A stretch of DNA of 64,000 nucleotides. It comes from JAPOXR01 sp965221815. Its GTDB lineage: Bacteria > Pseudomonadota > Alphaproteobacteria > Rhodobacterales > Rhodobacteraceae. A program made the translations under genes and the position numbers. This document shows positions 16,567-26,007 of this stretch, one piece after another; the stretch's first letter is position 1; the number at the start of each line of letters is the position of its first letter. The notes beneath the pieces were generated by a model, which saw nothing but the letters and a program-made list of their open reading frames with translations, was not told the DNA's origin and did no database searches. The stretch covers positions 1,116,001 to 1,180,000 of the forward strand of contig OZ244915.1 of the NCBI GenBank assembly GCA_965221815.1. The letters are read 5' to 3'.

Positions 16567-18219
16567 TTATGTCTGGTACGTACGATCGCCCACGAGGATG
16601 GCGGGTGGCAGGGGGGCACGCCCGGATATGAGGTCTGCTCCTTTCTCAGCAATCATGATCGTTGGTGCATTGGTATTCGACGCATTGATTTGCGGCATGA
16701 TGGAGGAGTCACAGATTCTGAGACCATCAAGGCCTTGCACCCGAAGATCCGGCGAGACAACAGCCATCTCGTCATGACCCATTTTGCAGGTTCCAACCGG
16801 ATGATGATCAGTTTTGGCCATCCTGCAGGCATAATCAAACAATTCATCATGCGTCTGCACTTCAGGGCCCGGTAAGACTTCCCTGCTGACAAATTGTCGG
16901 AGCGCCGGTTGGGCAAGTATATCCCGTACCATTTTCAATCCCTGCAAGCTCACTTCGAGATCTTGGCCCTCGGACCAGTATCGCGGATCAATCAGCGGTG
17001 GGTCCAGAGGGTCATCACTTGCAAGGCGCACCGTTCCTCTTGATCGGGGGCGAACATTTGCACTGTTCAATGTGATTCCACTTCCATCAAGACTGACGAT
17101 TCCCTTTTCAATGCCGGAACCCTGGCCCAGATGCAGCTGGATATCCGGCTGCGCGCCTGCCGTTTCCGAATACCAGAAACCGCCCGCCTCGAAGAGAGAA
17201 GCCGCCGCAGGTCCCGTTTTGAAGAGCAGGTATCGCAGGCCGGCCAGTGCCGCCTTATGTGGGCGGTCCCAACCGTCATAGCTGTCGGATCCGTGCAGTG
17301 CCGCCAGTGCACAGATATCGATATGATCCTGCAGATTTTCTCCAACCCCCGGAAGGTCATGCGCAACGGACACGCCAATGTGATTCAAGTGATCGGTGGG
17401 GCCGATACCCGAAAGAAGCAGAAGGCGCGGTGAGCCGATGGCCCCGGCCGATACAATCACTTCACGTATGGCTTGCAGGTGTCTGTTTTTGCCCTTGTGT
17501 TCGACCTCGACCCCTGTTGCGCGACCATTCTCCAGCATAATGCGCAACGCCTGCGTGTTGGCCAGCACGGTCAGGTTTGGACGCAAGAGAGCGGGCCGCA
17601 AATAGGCAACGGATGTTGAACAGCGACGCGCTGCCTGTTGAGTGAGCTGATAAAATCCAACTCCGGCCTGTTCACTGCCGTTAAAGTCCGGATTGAATGG
17701 GATTCCGTATTCCTGTGCCGCGCGGATAAAGGAATCACAGACGGGGAGTGTTGCCTTTGGCATTGCGACGGAGAGCGGGCCATCGGTCCCATGATAGTCA
17801 TTGGCAAATCGGTCATTGCATTCCGCGCGTTTGAAGTAGGGAAGCACCTCGCGATGGCTCCAGCCGGCACATCCGTGGGTCATCGCCCAGTGATCGTAAT
17901 CATCGTGATTGCCACGCGTGTAGATCTGCGCATTGATCGAGGACCCACCGCCAATGACCCTGGCTTGGGTAAACCAGATCGCGCGATCCTGCATCCACGA
18001 TTGTGGAACCGTCGACCAACCCCAACTGGCCATTCCCTTGGTCATCTTTGCGAACCCGGCAGGCCAGTGGAACAGGAAGCTCCGATCCTGCCCACCGGCT
18101 TCAACCAATAACACCGTGACGTCAGGATCTTCACTCAATCGCGCTGCCAATACGCAACCGGCGGCACCGCCTCCGACGATAACATAGTCGGCCACTGATC
18201 CTTTTTGAGGTAAGGGCAT
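16567..18219 (-). CDS. GMC family FAD-dependent oxidoreductase
   Basis: A 550-aa glucose-methanol-choline oxidoreductase, which oxidises an alcohol or polyol to aldehyde or ketone with bound FAD. The FAD-binding start YVIVGGGAAGCVLAARL (residues 12-28), GMC signature 1 (ARVIGGGSSINAQIYTRG), signature 2 (GAIGSPRLLLLSGIG), and the catalytic His-Asn pair in HHPVGTCKMG and ASNTNAPT are all present. There is no signal peptide, so it is cytoplasmic. It lies 200 bases downstream of the sugar ABC ATPase on the same strand and probably feeds on the imported substrate. A paralogue is at 37965-39566, and a third, reduced to a scrap, at 14640. Substrate unknown. Confidence 0.92.
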   Translation of the reverse strand: MPLPQKGSVADYVIVGGGAAGCVLAARLSEDPDVTVLLVEAGGQDRSFLFHWPAGFAKMTKGMASWGWSTVPQSWMQDRAIWFTQARVIGGGSSINAQIYTRGNHDDYDHWAMTHGCAGWSHREVLPYFKRAECNDRFANDYHGTDGPLSVAMPKATLPVCDSFIRAAQEYGIPFNPDFNGSEQAGVGFYQLTQQAARRCSTSVAYLRPALLRPNLTVLANTQALRIMLENGRATGVEVEHKGKNRHLQAIREVIVSAGAIGSPRLLLLSGIGPTDHLNHIGVSVAHDLPGVGENLQDHIDICALAALHGSDSYDGWDRPHKAALAGLRYLLFKTGPAAASLFEAGGFWYSETAGAQPDIQLHLGQGSGIEKGIVSLDGSGITLNSANVRPRSRGTVRLASDDPLDPPLIDPRYWSEGQDLEVSLQGLKMVRDILAQPALRQFVSREVLPGPEVQTHDELFDYACRMAKTDHHPVGTCKMGHDEMAVVSPDLRVQGLDGLRICDSSIMPQINASNTNAPTIMIAEKGADLISGRAPLPPAILVGDRTYQT

Positions 18220-18420
18220 TTTCGAACTGTTGCTCGTTAATCCTGTGTCACAGCGGGTCAGTTGACATCACGTCATCAGTCAGCGACGCCAATTTGGCGC
18301 GCGTGACTGTTGCTTGCGATGACACCAAAACCAGAGGCAGACGCTGTTCATGACAACCAGACGGAAGGTTGAGAGTTGTTTCGGGAATCTGGATTGATCG
18401 GGGATCATTGAGTTTGGACC

Positions 18421-19536
18421 TCAAGCGATCCGGACTTCCGTTGCAGGATCAAAGAATACGACCCTGTCCATATTGATGACAAAGTCGGTTGATGCTTGCG
18501 CAGTCACGCGGGCATCGGCCCGCATACGTGCGGTGCATTCGACTCCGCCAATCCTGGTTGTCACATAGGTATCGCTGCCCGCGGGTTCCGAGAGGAGGAC
18601 AAGACTCGAGAAACGCTCGAGATTGGCTGCACGCTGGTCAGCACCATCAACATCGGTGAGTGCTTCCGGTCGGACTCCCAGGATGACCGATTGATCAACA
18701 AACTTTTCAAGCGCAGGTCGCATCAGATCGGACAGGGCGAGTGAGACAGTGGGGCTGTCGGCACCGGTCCTGGCCAGAAGTTTGCCCCCGTCCGCAGCCA
18801 GTGTGACTGGAACCAAATTCATTGCAGGTGAACCCATGAAAGTGGCCACAAAAAGATTGGCGGGTCGATCATATATTTCCTGGGAGGTGCCCAGCTGCTG
18901 CACATGTCCATTATTCATCACGGCAATACGGGTTGAGAGTGTGAGTGCTTCAATCTGATCGTGCGTGACATAGACGATTGTCGTCCCAAGATTCTGATGC
19001 AACTTCTTGATCTCCGTGCGCATGTCAACGCGCAATTTGGCATCAAGATTGGACAAGGGTTCGTCAAAAAGAAAGACATCCGGGTTGCGCACCAGGGCTC
19101 GTCCCATGGCCACCCGCTGGCGCTGCCCTCCGGAGAGTTGGCCGGGTTTTCTGTCAAGAAGCCCTTCAATTTGCAGGAGCGCTGCGACCTCATGGAGTGC
19201 CTTTTCACGCTTGGGTTTGGGAATGCCGTGCATCTCAAGACCGAAAGTGATGTTTTGAGCAACCGTCATGTTCGGGTAGAGTGCATAGGACTGGAAGACC
19301 ATGGCGATGTTGCGCTTGGAGGGATGAACATGATTCATCACAATGTTCTTGATACGAATTTCCCCGCTGGTGATCTCCTCGAGGCCGGCAATCATGTTGA
19401 GGAGTGTGGACTTGCCGCAACCTGAAGGGCCGACCAGAACAAGAAATTCGCCTTCCTCAATGGCAATGTCGATATCATGCAACACTTCAACAGATCCGTA
19501 GGATTTCGTGGCATTACGAATTTCAAGGAAAGCCAT
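18421..19536 (-). CDS. Sugar ABC transporter ATP-binding protein (MalK/UgpC type)
   Basis: The 371-aa ATPase powers import of a carbohydrate. Walker A GPSGCGKST (residues 37-45), the signature LSGGQRQRVAMGRALV, Walker B VFLFDEPLSNLDAKLR and the H-loop YVTHDQIEALTL are intact. The C-terminal 130 residues form the TOBE/OB regulatory domain typical of the CUT1 group. It is the fourth gene after the binding protein and two permeases, separated from the second permease by two bases, so all are one transcript. ATPases of this group are sometimes shared among several permease pairs; another stands at 62353-63429. Confidence 0.93.
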   Translation of the reverse strand: MAFLEIRNATKSYGSVEVLHDIDIAIEEGEFLVLVGPSGCGKSTLLNMIAGLEEITSGEIRIKNIVMNHVHPSKRNIAMVFQSYALYPNMTVAQNITFGLEMHGIPKPKREKALHEVAALLQIEGLLDRKPGQLSGGQRQRVAMGRALVRNPDVFLFDEPLSNLDAKLRVDMRTEIKKLHQNLGTTIVYVTHDQIEALTLSTRIAVMNNGHVQQLGTSQEIYDRPANLFVATFMGSPAMNLVPVTLAADGGKLLARTGADSPTVSLALSDLMRPALEKFVDQSVILGVRPEALTDVDGADQRAANLERFSSLVLLSEPAGSDTYVTTRIGGVECTARMRADARVTAQASTDFVINMDRVVFFDPATEVRIA

Positions 19537-19538
19537 GA

Positions 19539-20420
19539 TCAGCCTTTCACTGAACCTGCCATCAGGCCGCGGACAAAGTAGCGGCCAGCGACAATGTAGA
19601 CGAGCAGGGTTGGCAGCGCTGCCAGAATTGCGCCGGCAAAATGGACATTATATTCCCTAACGCCGGTGGAGGACTGCACAAGATTGTTCAGGGCAACCGT
19701 CATGGGCTGCGACGAAAAATCGGCAAATGAGGCACCAAACAGGAAATCATTCCAAATATTGGTAAACTGCCAGATGATGCTGACGACGGTGATGGGACCG
19801 GAGCTTGGCAAGAGGATACGCCAGAAAATCTGGAAGAAACTGGCACCATCGATTTGCGCTGCGCGGACAAGCTCACTCGGGAATACCGCATAGTAATTTC
19901 GGTAATAGAGTGTCGTAAAACCGATCCCGTAAACGACATGGACGACAACCAGCCCCCAGGTCGTGCCGGCCAGCCCGAAAATGCCAAGAACCCGCGCCAT
20001 GGGAATGAGAACGATCTGAAACGGGATAAAACAGGCAAATAACATCAGCCCAAAGAGCACCGTATCACCACGAAACCGCCATTTGGTCAGGACATAGCCA
20101 TTGAGAGCTCCCAGAATTGTTGAGATGGTCACAGCGGGAACGACCATCTTGATCGAATTCCAGAAATAGGGTTTCAACCCTGTGGCTTGTACCCCGACCT
20201 GGGCCTCAGACCAGGCTTTGCGCCAGGGCTCTAAAGTCCAGACGTCGGGAAATGCAATCATGTTTCCACTCGTGATTTCAGCCAGGGGTTTGACGGAATT
20301 CACCAGCATGACGACGAGCGGCAGGAGATAGAAAAGGGCAAAGAGGAGTAAAACGACGTAGATGAGCGTCCGGGTCACGGCTCCGGTGCGAATCGCAATA
20401 TCCTGCGTCGCGGCGGCCAT
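19539..20420 (-). CDS. Sugar ABC transporter permease (MalG type)
   Basis: 293 aa, six membrane segments, second permease of a CUT1 importer. The EAA loop that contacts the ATPase reads AAQIDGASFFQIFWRILLP. The start overlaps the stop of the preceding permease gene by one base at 20420, so translation is coupled. The C-terminus (VAGRYFVRGLMAGSVKG) is the usual MalG-type end. Confidence 0.93.
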   Translation of the reverse strand: MAAATQDIAIRTGAVTRTLIYVVLLLFALFYLLPLVVMLVNSVKPLAEITSGNMIAFPDVWTLEPWRKAWSEAQVGVQATGLKPYFWNSIKMVVPAVTISTILGALNGYVLTKWRFRGDTVLFGLMLFACFIPFQIVLIPMARVLGIFGLAGTTWGLVVVHVVYGIGFTTLYYRNYYAVFPSELVRAAQIDGASFFQIFWRILLPSSGPITVVSIIWQFTNIWNDFLFGASFADFSSQPMTVALNNLVQSSTGVREYNVHFAGAILAALPTLLVYIVAGRYFVRGLMAGSVKG

Positions 20421-21313
20421 TATCGTCTCTCACGCAGTTCGGAATAGAGATACGGGATCATGATGGCAGCAATTGTCATCAGCATGATGGTCGCCGATGC
20501 AGCGCCGATCCCCATCTGGTTACGGGTGAATGTATAGGAGTACATGAAAGTCGCCGGTAACTCCGTCGCCCGTCCTGGACCGCCTCCGGTCAACGCAATG
20601 ACAAGGTCATAAGTCTTGATCGCGAGATGCGCCAGAATAACAAAAGCACTGAGAAAGGCAGGACGCAGCAGGGGGATACAAATTCGCCGATAGAGATTCC
20701 AGTTGGATGCACCATCAATTTGGGCGGCCTTGAGGATGTCATTGTCGATCCCGCGGAGCCCGGCCAGAAACATGGCCATGACAAAGCCGGAGGTCTGCCA
20801 GACGGCAGCAAGGACCACGGTATAGATGGCAAAATCCCGGTTCTTGATCCAGTCAAACTGAAAACTCACCCAACCGAGAGCCTGCATGGTATTCTCGAGA
20901 CCTATTCCTGGATCTAGCATCCACTTCCACGCCGTGCCCGAGACAATGAAGGAAAGTGCCATCGGGTAGAGATAGATTGGTCGCAAGATTCCTTCACCAC
21001 GGATTTTTTGGTCAAGAAGGATCGCCAGCATCAGGCCAATTGCCGTGCAAATGGCCATATAGAGGACAGCAAACACAGCCATGTTGGTCACAGCGACTTC
21101 CCAGTGCCGAAGACTGAAAAGTTTCACATAGTTTTCCCAGCCGACCCATCCATAGCTGGGGAGAATACGGCTGTCAGTGAATGAGAGATAGGCCGTAAAC
21201 AGGATAAATCCGTAGACAAATACCAGTGTCAACGCCAACGATGGCGACAGGACAAGCTTAGGAAGCCAGACCTGCAAACGGTCGCGCATCGTTAATTGGG
21301 CAATGACTGTCAT
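20420..21313 (-). CDS. Sugar ABC transporter permease (MalF/UgpA type)
   Basis: 297 aa, six membrane segments. The EAA loop reads KAAQIDGASNWNLYRRICIP. This is the first permease of the importer, 73 bases after the binding-protein gene, and overlaps the next permease. The size fits short MalF-type subunits without the large periplasmic insertion. Confidence 0.93.
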   Translation of the reverse strand: MTVIAQLTMRDRLQVWLPKLVLSPSLALTLVFVYGFILFTAYLSFTDSRILPSYGWVGWENYVKLFSLRHWEVAVTNMAVFAVLYMAICTAIGLMLAILLDQKIRGEGILRPIYLYPMALSFIVSGTAWKWMLDPGIGLENTMQALGWVSFQFDWIKNRDFAIYTVVLAAVWQTSGFVMAMFLAGLRGIDNDILKAAQIDGASNWNLYRRICIPLLRPAFLSAFVILAHLAIKTYDLVIALTGGGPGRATELPATFMYSYTFTRNQMGIGAASATIMLMTIAAIMIPYLYSELRERR

Positions 21314-21386
21314 GCCATGACGCTATTTGGCAGGCAGCGATATTTCAACATGTGTCGCTGCCTGCTTCTTGAGTTGTGTCGTGAAC

Positions 21387-22637
21387 CTACTGTGCGATTG
21401 AGATCGCGCTGACAAGTTCCTCGACAGCGGTTTCGCTGTCATATTCACCATTGAAATGCGCTGTGACGACGTCATAGACAGCATTCTTGACGGCAGCAGG
21501 AGCTGCATGACCATGGGCCATCGAACCAAAGAGGTTACCGCTTGAGGCGGCTGCGGCCAGATCTTTCATACCCTGTTTGCCGCAGGCGTCGAAATCAGCA
21601 TCGGAGACATCTGTACGTGCCGGGACTGATCCTTTGACGACATTGAATGCCGACTGGAATGACGGTGACAAAATGGCGCGGGCCAGAGCGGCCTGCTCAG
21701 CCGAGACCGTGCCGCCCTGATCGAACATGGCAAATTGGTCAGCGTTGAATGTGACCTGTTGGGCGGTGCCCGGGAATCGGAAACAGAGAAAATCGGTTCC
21801 CGGATTCTTGCCTGCGTTCAGGAATTCACCCTTCGCCCAGTCACCCATCATCTGGAAGGCGGCCTCCCCATTGATGACCATGGCAGTGGCCAGATTCCAG
21901 TCACGTCCGGAAAAGTTGTCATCGACATGTGCACGGATGAAAGCCATCCGGTCGAAGGCTTCCTTCATGGTCTCCGAGCCCAGCGCGTCTTCATCGAGAT
22001 CAATAAAGGCAGACTTGTAGAAGGACGGGCCGCCGGTTGACATGACGACGGCATCGAAAGCTGTAGCCTCCTGCCAGGGTTGACCGCCGAATGCGATGGG
22101 GGTGACGCCAGCCGCGGCCAGCTTTTCGACTGCAGCGGTAAACTCTTCCCAACTGCCGGGTGCTGAGATGCCATGCGAATCGAGCAGGGCCTTGTTGGCC
22201 CAAACCCAATTGGTTGAATGCACGTTAACCGGTGCTGAGATCCACTTGCCATCATGTTTGGCAAAAGCTTGCAGAGCTGTCGGAACGACGGCATCCCATC
22301 CTTCTTGTTCAGCCACATCATTGAGATTGGCCAGAGCCCCTTGCGCGGCCCAGTCGAGGATATCGAAGCCAAGCATTTGCACAGCCGTCGGGGCATTCCC
22401 GGCAGTGACGCGTGCCCGGAGGACAGTCATGGCTTGCCCTCCACCCCCTCCGGCAACCGGCATATCGTTCCAACCAATTCCCTGGTCTTCGAGATCCTGC
22501 TTAAGCACATTCAAAGCGGCGGCTTCACCACCACTTGTCCACCAGTGTAGCACTTCAACATCGGCAGAATGTGCACCCCCGGCGACAAGTACCGCGGCAG
22601 CAAAAGCGCCGATAAATTTTTGATTCAGTCGAGCCAT
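21387..22637 (-). CDS. Sugar ABC transporter substrate-binding protein (family 1)
   Basis: 416 aa. A signal peptide (residues 1-24, FIGAFAAAVLVAGGAHSA) precedes a family 1 solute-binding fold starting VEVLHWWTSGGEAAALNVLK, the usual opening of sugar-binding proteins of this class. It binds its substrate in the periplasm and delivers it to the two permeases encoded next. First gene of the transporter operon; an imperfect palindrome lies 110-140 bases upstream. The locus also encodes DUF993, epimerase, SDR, aldo/keto reductase and GMC proteins, so a sugar or polyol is the probable ligand. Confidence 0.93.
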   Translation of the reverse strand: MARLNQKFIGAFAAAVLVAGGAHSADVEVLHWWTSGGEAAALNVLKQDLEDQGIGWNDMPVAGGGGGQAMTVLRARVTAGNAPTAVQMLGFDILDWAAQGALANLNDVAEQEGWDAVVPTALQAFAKHDGKWISAPVNVHSTNWVWANKALLDSHGISAPGSWEEFTAAVEKLAAAGVTPIAFGGQPWQEATAFDAVVMSTGGPSFYKSAFIDLDEDALGSETMKEAFDRMAFIRAHVDDNFSGRDWNLATAMVINGEAAFQMMGDWAKGEFLNAGKNPGTDFLCFRFPGTAQQVTFNADQFAMFDQGGTVSAEQAALARAILSPSFQSAFNVVKGSVPARTDVSDADFDACGKQGMKDLAAAASSGNLFGSMAHGHAAPAAVKNAVYDVVTAHFNGEYDSETAVEELVSAISIAQ

Positions 22638-23239
22638 AAGATCTTCCTCTTTCTATGATAGAATTGATTTTGCACTCTGTTCGGGCACAGTGTCTCCAAA
22701 ACCTGTTTGCCAAAGCAAAAAAACGCTCAATGCACCGTTTGGTTATCTTTTGCAACCAATTCCCAATTGGCAAAAATGATCAACCCGGTCAGTATGCGAC
22801 AACCCGATCCGCGCATGATTGAAGAGATCACAAAGAGGAACAAAATGCGCATTCGTGAAGCCCCGTCACTGTCAACATCGTGTGTGTCACTGATTGGGAC
22901 GATCATGAGAACATGAAAGATGCCATCAAGCCCGTCATCGATCAGCTCGAATTCAAGTGATGACCGCTAATCGAACTCAAGCATCGGCTTCTGGGCTCAC
23001 ATCGTGATGTCATGTGGCTGACAGATTAATCATTGTGGGGCGAGGTGATTTGGATATTCCATGCGAATATGGCGGGTAATTTTGGGGTAAGTCTTCGATG
23101 CATCATCCATTATGAATGCTTGTTGCTCAGTCTTCTGGAAAACAGAAACTGCATTGCGGAGTCACTGGGCGTCGTCAAGACGCGTCTGCTTTGGCTGGTG
23201 CCGATGACCTCACGCGTGGTATCGCGGGACAGCCATGAA
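22638..23239. other. Intergenic region before the sugar ABC operon
   Basis: 600 bases without a convincing gene. The part nearest 22637 holds the transporter promoter region and the palindrome at 22747-22776. A short open end reading DHENMKDAIKPVIDQLEFK (about 22900-22960, plus strand) looks like the tail of a lost gene but I do not recognise it. Confidence 0.4.
22747..22776. promoter_or_regulatory. Imperfect palindrome, candidate operator
   Basis: TTTTGCAACCAATT, three bases, then AATTGGCAAAA: half sites TTTGC and CCAATT repeated in inverse order. It lies 110-140 bases upstream of the sugar-binding protein start. The regulator is unknown; no LacI or GntR gene is in the window. Confidence 0.35.
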
Positions 23240-24094
23240 TCAACATACGGTCTGAAAGCGCTCAACGAGTATATCAAGAACCTGATCAGGATCGCGTTGC
23301 CACCAGTTATGCGCTGAAAACACTTCAACCTCGCATTCGCCCTCATATCCTGCCCCCTCAACTGCCCGGCGGATTGCCTTGAGGTCGGCGACACCATCTC
23401 CCATCATACCACGATCAAGCAGCATATCCTGAGTCGATTCTAGCCAGTCACACAAATGATATCCGAAGATACGATTGCGCCCTGTCTTGGCAAGAACCTC
23501 GGTGAGAGATGAGTCCCACCACACATGGTAGACATCGATGGCAATTCCCAGATTGGGGGCACCGACCCTGTCGCAGAGATCAAGTGCTTCGGCGACGGTA
23601 AACAAGCACGTCCGATTGCCACCGAACATCGGGTTAAGCGGTTCCAAGGCCAGTTTGATGTCCATGGTGGCCGCAAATTCCGCAAGACGCTGCACGCGAT
23701 CTGCGAGAACTGACTGGCTTTCCTTGACTCCCTTGGTGCCGGGTTCCGTCCCACCCGTCACAATCGTCAGGATTTCAGTGCCGAGGGCTGCGGCCATTTC
23801 CACGGATGCGCATGCCTCGTCCAGGGTTGCCGGGGCTTCTGCGCCGGTCAGGTAGGGTGTTCGGCAGAGACCAACAACGCGGAGACCGGCGGCGCGAACC
23901 CGCTCGCCAATGGCGATGGCTTGCATGCCTATTTCACGTCGCCAGAAGACGATTCCTGCGATGCCGCGTCGGGCGCAGGCATCAATGACTTTTTCGATGG
24001 GCCAGCCGGCACCATAACCGTCGAGATTATGCCCGAGCGTTGCCGTGTTCAGAGCAAGGGCCTGGGTCGATTGGGAGAAGTCACGCAACGCCAT
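23240..24094 (-). CDS. Sugar phosphate isomerase/epimerase (xylose-isomerase-like TIM barrel)
   Basis: 284 aa from the ATG at 24094, which overlaps the end of the DUF993 gene by 14 bases; the open frame extends further upstream but the family begins here. Metal-binding residues of the AP endonuclease 2-like barrel are seen in LALEPLNP (Glu), AIDVYHVWWD (Asp, His) and ECEVEVFS (Glu). Such enzymes isomerise or epimerise keto sugars and inositol derivatives. It is the last gene of the ACAD-SDR-DUF993 operon and about 600 bases from the transporter operon. Substrate unknown. Confidence 0.88.
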   Translation of the reverse strand: MALRDFSQSTQALALNTATLGHNLDGYGAGWPIEKVIDACARRGIAGIVFWRREIGMQAIAIGERVRAAGLRVVGLCRTPYLTGAEAPATLDEACASVEMAAALGTEILTIVTGGTEPGTKGVKESQSVLADRVQRLAEFAATMDIKLALEPLNPMFGGNRTCLFTVAEALDLCDRVGAPNLGIAIDVYHVWWDSSLTEVLAKTGRNRIFGYHLCDWLESTQDMLLDRGMMGDGVADLKAIRRAVEGAGYEGECEVEVFSAHNWWQRDPDQVLDILVERFQTVC

Positions 24095-25232
24095 AGAGTC
24101 CGAGCAGGTTTCGCATGCGGCTGACTGCGCACTCCGGATCTCGCAAGAGGCCGGCCTTGTCAGCCAGGCGAAAACAATCCACAAAGTAATTCAGAGGGCG
24201 CAGCGACTGGGCGCCTCCCAACATGATGAAATGATCCTGATGCCCGTTGAGCCAGGAGAGAAACACCACGCCTGTCTTGTAATGTTGCGTTGGCGCACGA
24301 AAAATGAGCCGGGCCAGAGGAACGGTTGGATCAAGAAGTTCGTGAAAACCCTCGACATCACCTGAGCCAAGTTGGTTGACAGCGGTCCCAACCACACTGG
24401 CAAGCGGGTCAAAGACACCGAGTAATGCATGGCTGAACCCCTGTGAGTCGCCCTCAATCAACTCGGGATAGTTAAAGTCATCACCCGTATACATCTTGAC
24501 AGAAGGCGGGAGTCGTCTTCGCAGGAGAATTTCCTTATCTTTGTCCAGGAGGGACAGTTTGATCCCATCGATTTTTGACTCATGCTGCTCAATGATGGTC
24601 AGAACAGTTTCCATCGTTTGAGAAAAATCATCGCTTCCCCAGTAGCCGGCAAGGGCCGGGTCAAACATCGGGCCCAACCAATGGAGAATGACGGATTCAT
24701 CCGCTGCATCAAGAACCTTACCGTAGGTCTTCAGATAATCACGTGGTGATGTGGCAATGCAGGCGAGGGCCCGCGATGCCATGATGATCAAGCGTCCGCC
24801 AACGGCCTGGATAGCTTCCAACTGGTCCATATAGGCCCGTACGACGTCATCGACGGTCGCGGCATCACGGGGTCTGATATGATCGGTTCCGCAACCACTA
24901 AAGACAAGAGCATCCGGCAGTTCCACCCGGGTGCGGGTGATCAACTCCAACGCACCATCCCAGTCAAGTCCCATGCCGCGTTGAGCGGTATCCATTGCCT
25001 CGGCGATGCCGAGACCGAGATTCGCAAGATAGCGACGAAAGGCTAGCGTCGCTGACCAGTCGATCGCTGCCCGACCCGTTGGATCCGATGACGCAAGGGG
25101 GTCGGCAACCACATGTGCGGCAGCAAAAATTGTTCGGGCGGCATCCGTACCGAGCGGTTGCTCGGCTATCGGTGATCCGGTCAGGCTATAGTCGACCAGT
25201 CGACCTTGATTGTCGGGCAGTGCAATTTTCAT
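24081..25232 (-). CDS. DUF993 protein, aldolase-like
   Basis: 383 aa from the ATG at 25232 (MKIALPDNQGRLVDYSLTG), four bases after the SDR stop. DUF993 proteins belong near the dihydrodipicolinate synthase/aldolase barrels and are found in sugar or inositol-like catabolic loci, but no reaction is firmly assigned to my knowledge. The segment GGRLIIMASRALACIATS and the lysine-containing IDGIKLSLLDKDKE resemble barrel strands with a candidate Schiff-base lysine. Overlap with the epimerase gene and tight spacing to the SDR show one transcript. It may cleave or rearrange the sugar-derived intermediate. Confidence 0.82.
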   Translation of the reverse strand: MKIALPDNQGRLVDYSLTGSPIAEQPLGTDAARTIFAAAHVVADPLASSDPTGRAAIDWSATLAFRRYLANLGLGIAEAMDTAQRGMGLDWDGALELITRTRVELPDALVFSGCGTDHIRPRDAATVDDVVRAYMDQLEAIQAVGGRLIIMASRALACIATSPRDYLKTYGKVLDAADESVILHWLGPMFDPALAGYWGSDDFSQTMETVLTIIEQHESKIDGIKLSLLDKDKEILLRRRLPPSVKMYTGDDFNYPELIEGDSQGFSHALLGVFDPLASVVGTAVNQLGSGDVEGFHELLDPTVPLARLIFRAPTQHYKTGVVFLSWLNGHQDHFIMLGGAQSLRPLNYFVDCFRLADKAGLLRDPECAVSRMRNLLGLYGVA

Positions 25233-25236
25233 GGTT

Positions 25237-26007
25237 TCAGAATCTGGGAACCAACATGCCGCCATCAGCGGCAATGCTGAGCCCGGTTGTGTAAGGCAAC
25301 TTGCCCGTGGCCAATGTCGCGACGATGGTTCCCATATCCTCCGGCTGGCCAACACGGGGCAATAGTGTGAGGCCGTCCTCAGCACGTTTCCTGTACTGGT
25401 CGATGACAACAGCGGTCATGTCCGTTGCGATCAGACCCGGTTGCAAATCGTAAACTGCGATACCCTCCCGACCGAGTCTGACGGCCCAACCCTTGGAGAT
25501 CATCGCAGAGGCAGCTTTTGAAACAGCATACTCAACCCTTGGTTCAGCCACCGCAACGGCATTGCTGGAAGTGACATTAATGATTGCGTGAAAGATATCT
25601 TCAGGCCGTTCGCGCGACAGGAGTCGTCTGGCAAATTCCTGGGTGAGGAAGAAAACAGATTTGGTGTTGATCGACAGGCAGCGATCCCAGCTCGCCTCGG
25701 TCACCTCGAGGGGATCGCCGCGGTGCATAACACCGACGCCGGCATTCGTCACAAGCGTGGTCAGAGGCCCAAGCGCATTTTCAACCGTATCAAGAAGTCT
25801 CGCAAAGCCGCTGCAATCAGCGACATCGCAAATCACTTTAACAGCATCAGCGCCGGCAGCCTTGACACACGCGAAAGCAGAATCCAGTGCTTCACTTGCA
25901 CGCGAACCATGAACGGCAACGGCGAAACCTTCCTCGGCGAGTGCGATCGCAGCACCGCGACCAATCCCACGGCTTGAACCCGTAACAAGGGCAACAGGCC
26001 CAGTCAT
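25237..26007 (-). CDS. Short-chain dehydrogenase/reductase
   Basis: 256 aa classical SDR. The NAD(P)-binding motif TGSSRGIGRG (residues 9-18), NAG near residue 90, catalytic Ser in NVTSSNA, YAVSK with the catalytic Tyr and Lys, and the C-terminal PYTTGLSIAADGGM are all visible. It overlaps the upstream acyl-CoA dehydrogenase gene by four bases (ATGA). It probably oxidises a sugar hydroxyl; the position and cofactor preference cannot be told from sequence alone. Confidence 0.92.
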   Translation of the reverse strand: MTGPVALVTGSSRGIGRGAAIALAEEGFAVAVHGSRASEALDSAFACVKAAGADAVKVICDVADCSGFARLLDTVENALGPLTTLVTNAGVGVMHRGDPLEVTEASWDRCLSINTKSVFFLTQEFARRLLSRERPEDIFHAIINVTSSNAVAVAEPRVEYAVSKAASAMISKGWAVRLGREGIAVYDLQPGLIATDMTAVVIDQYRKRAEDGLTLLPRVGQPEDMGTIVATLATGKLPYTTGLSIAADGGMLVPRF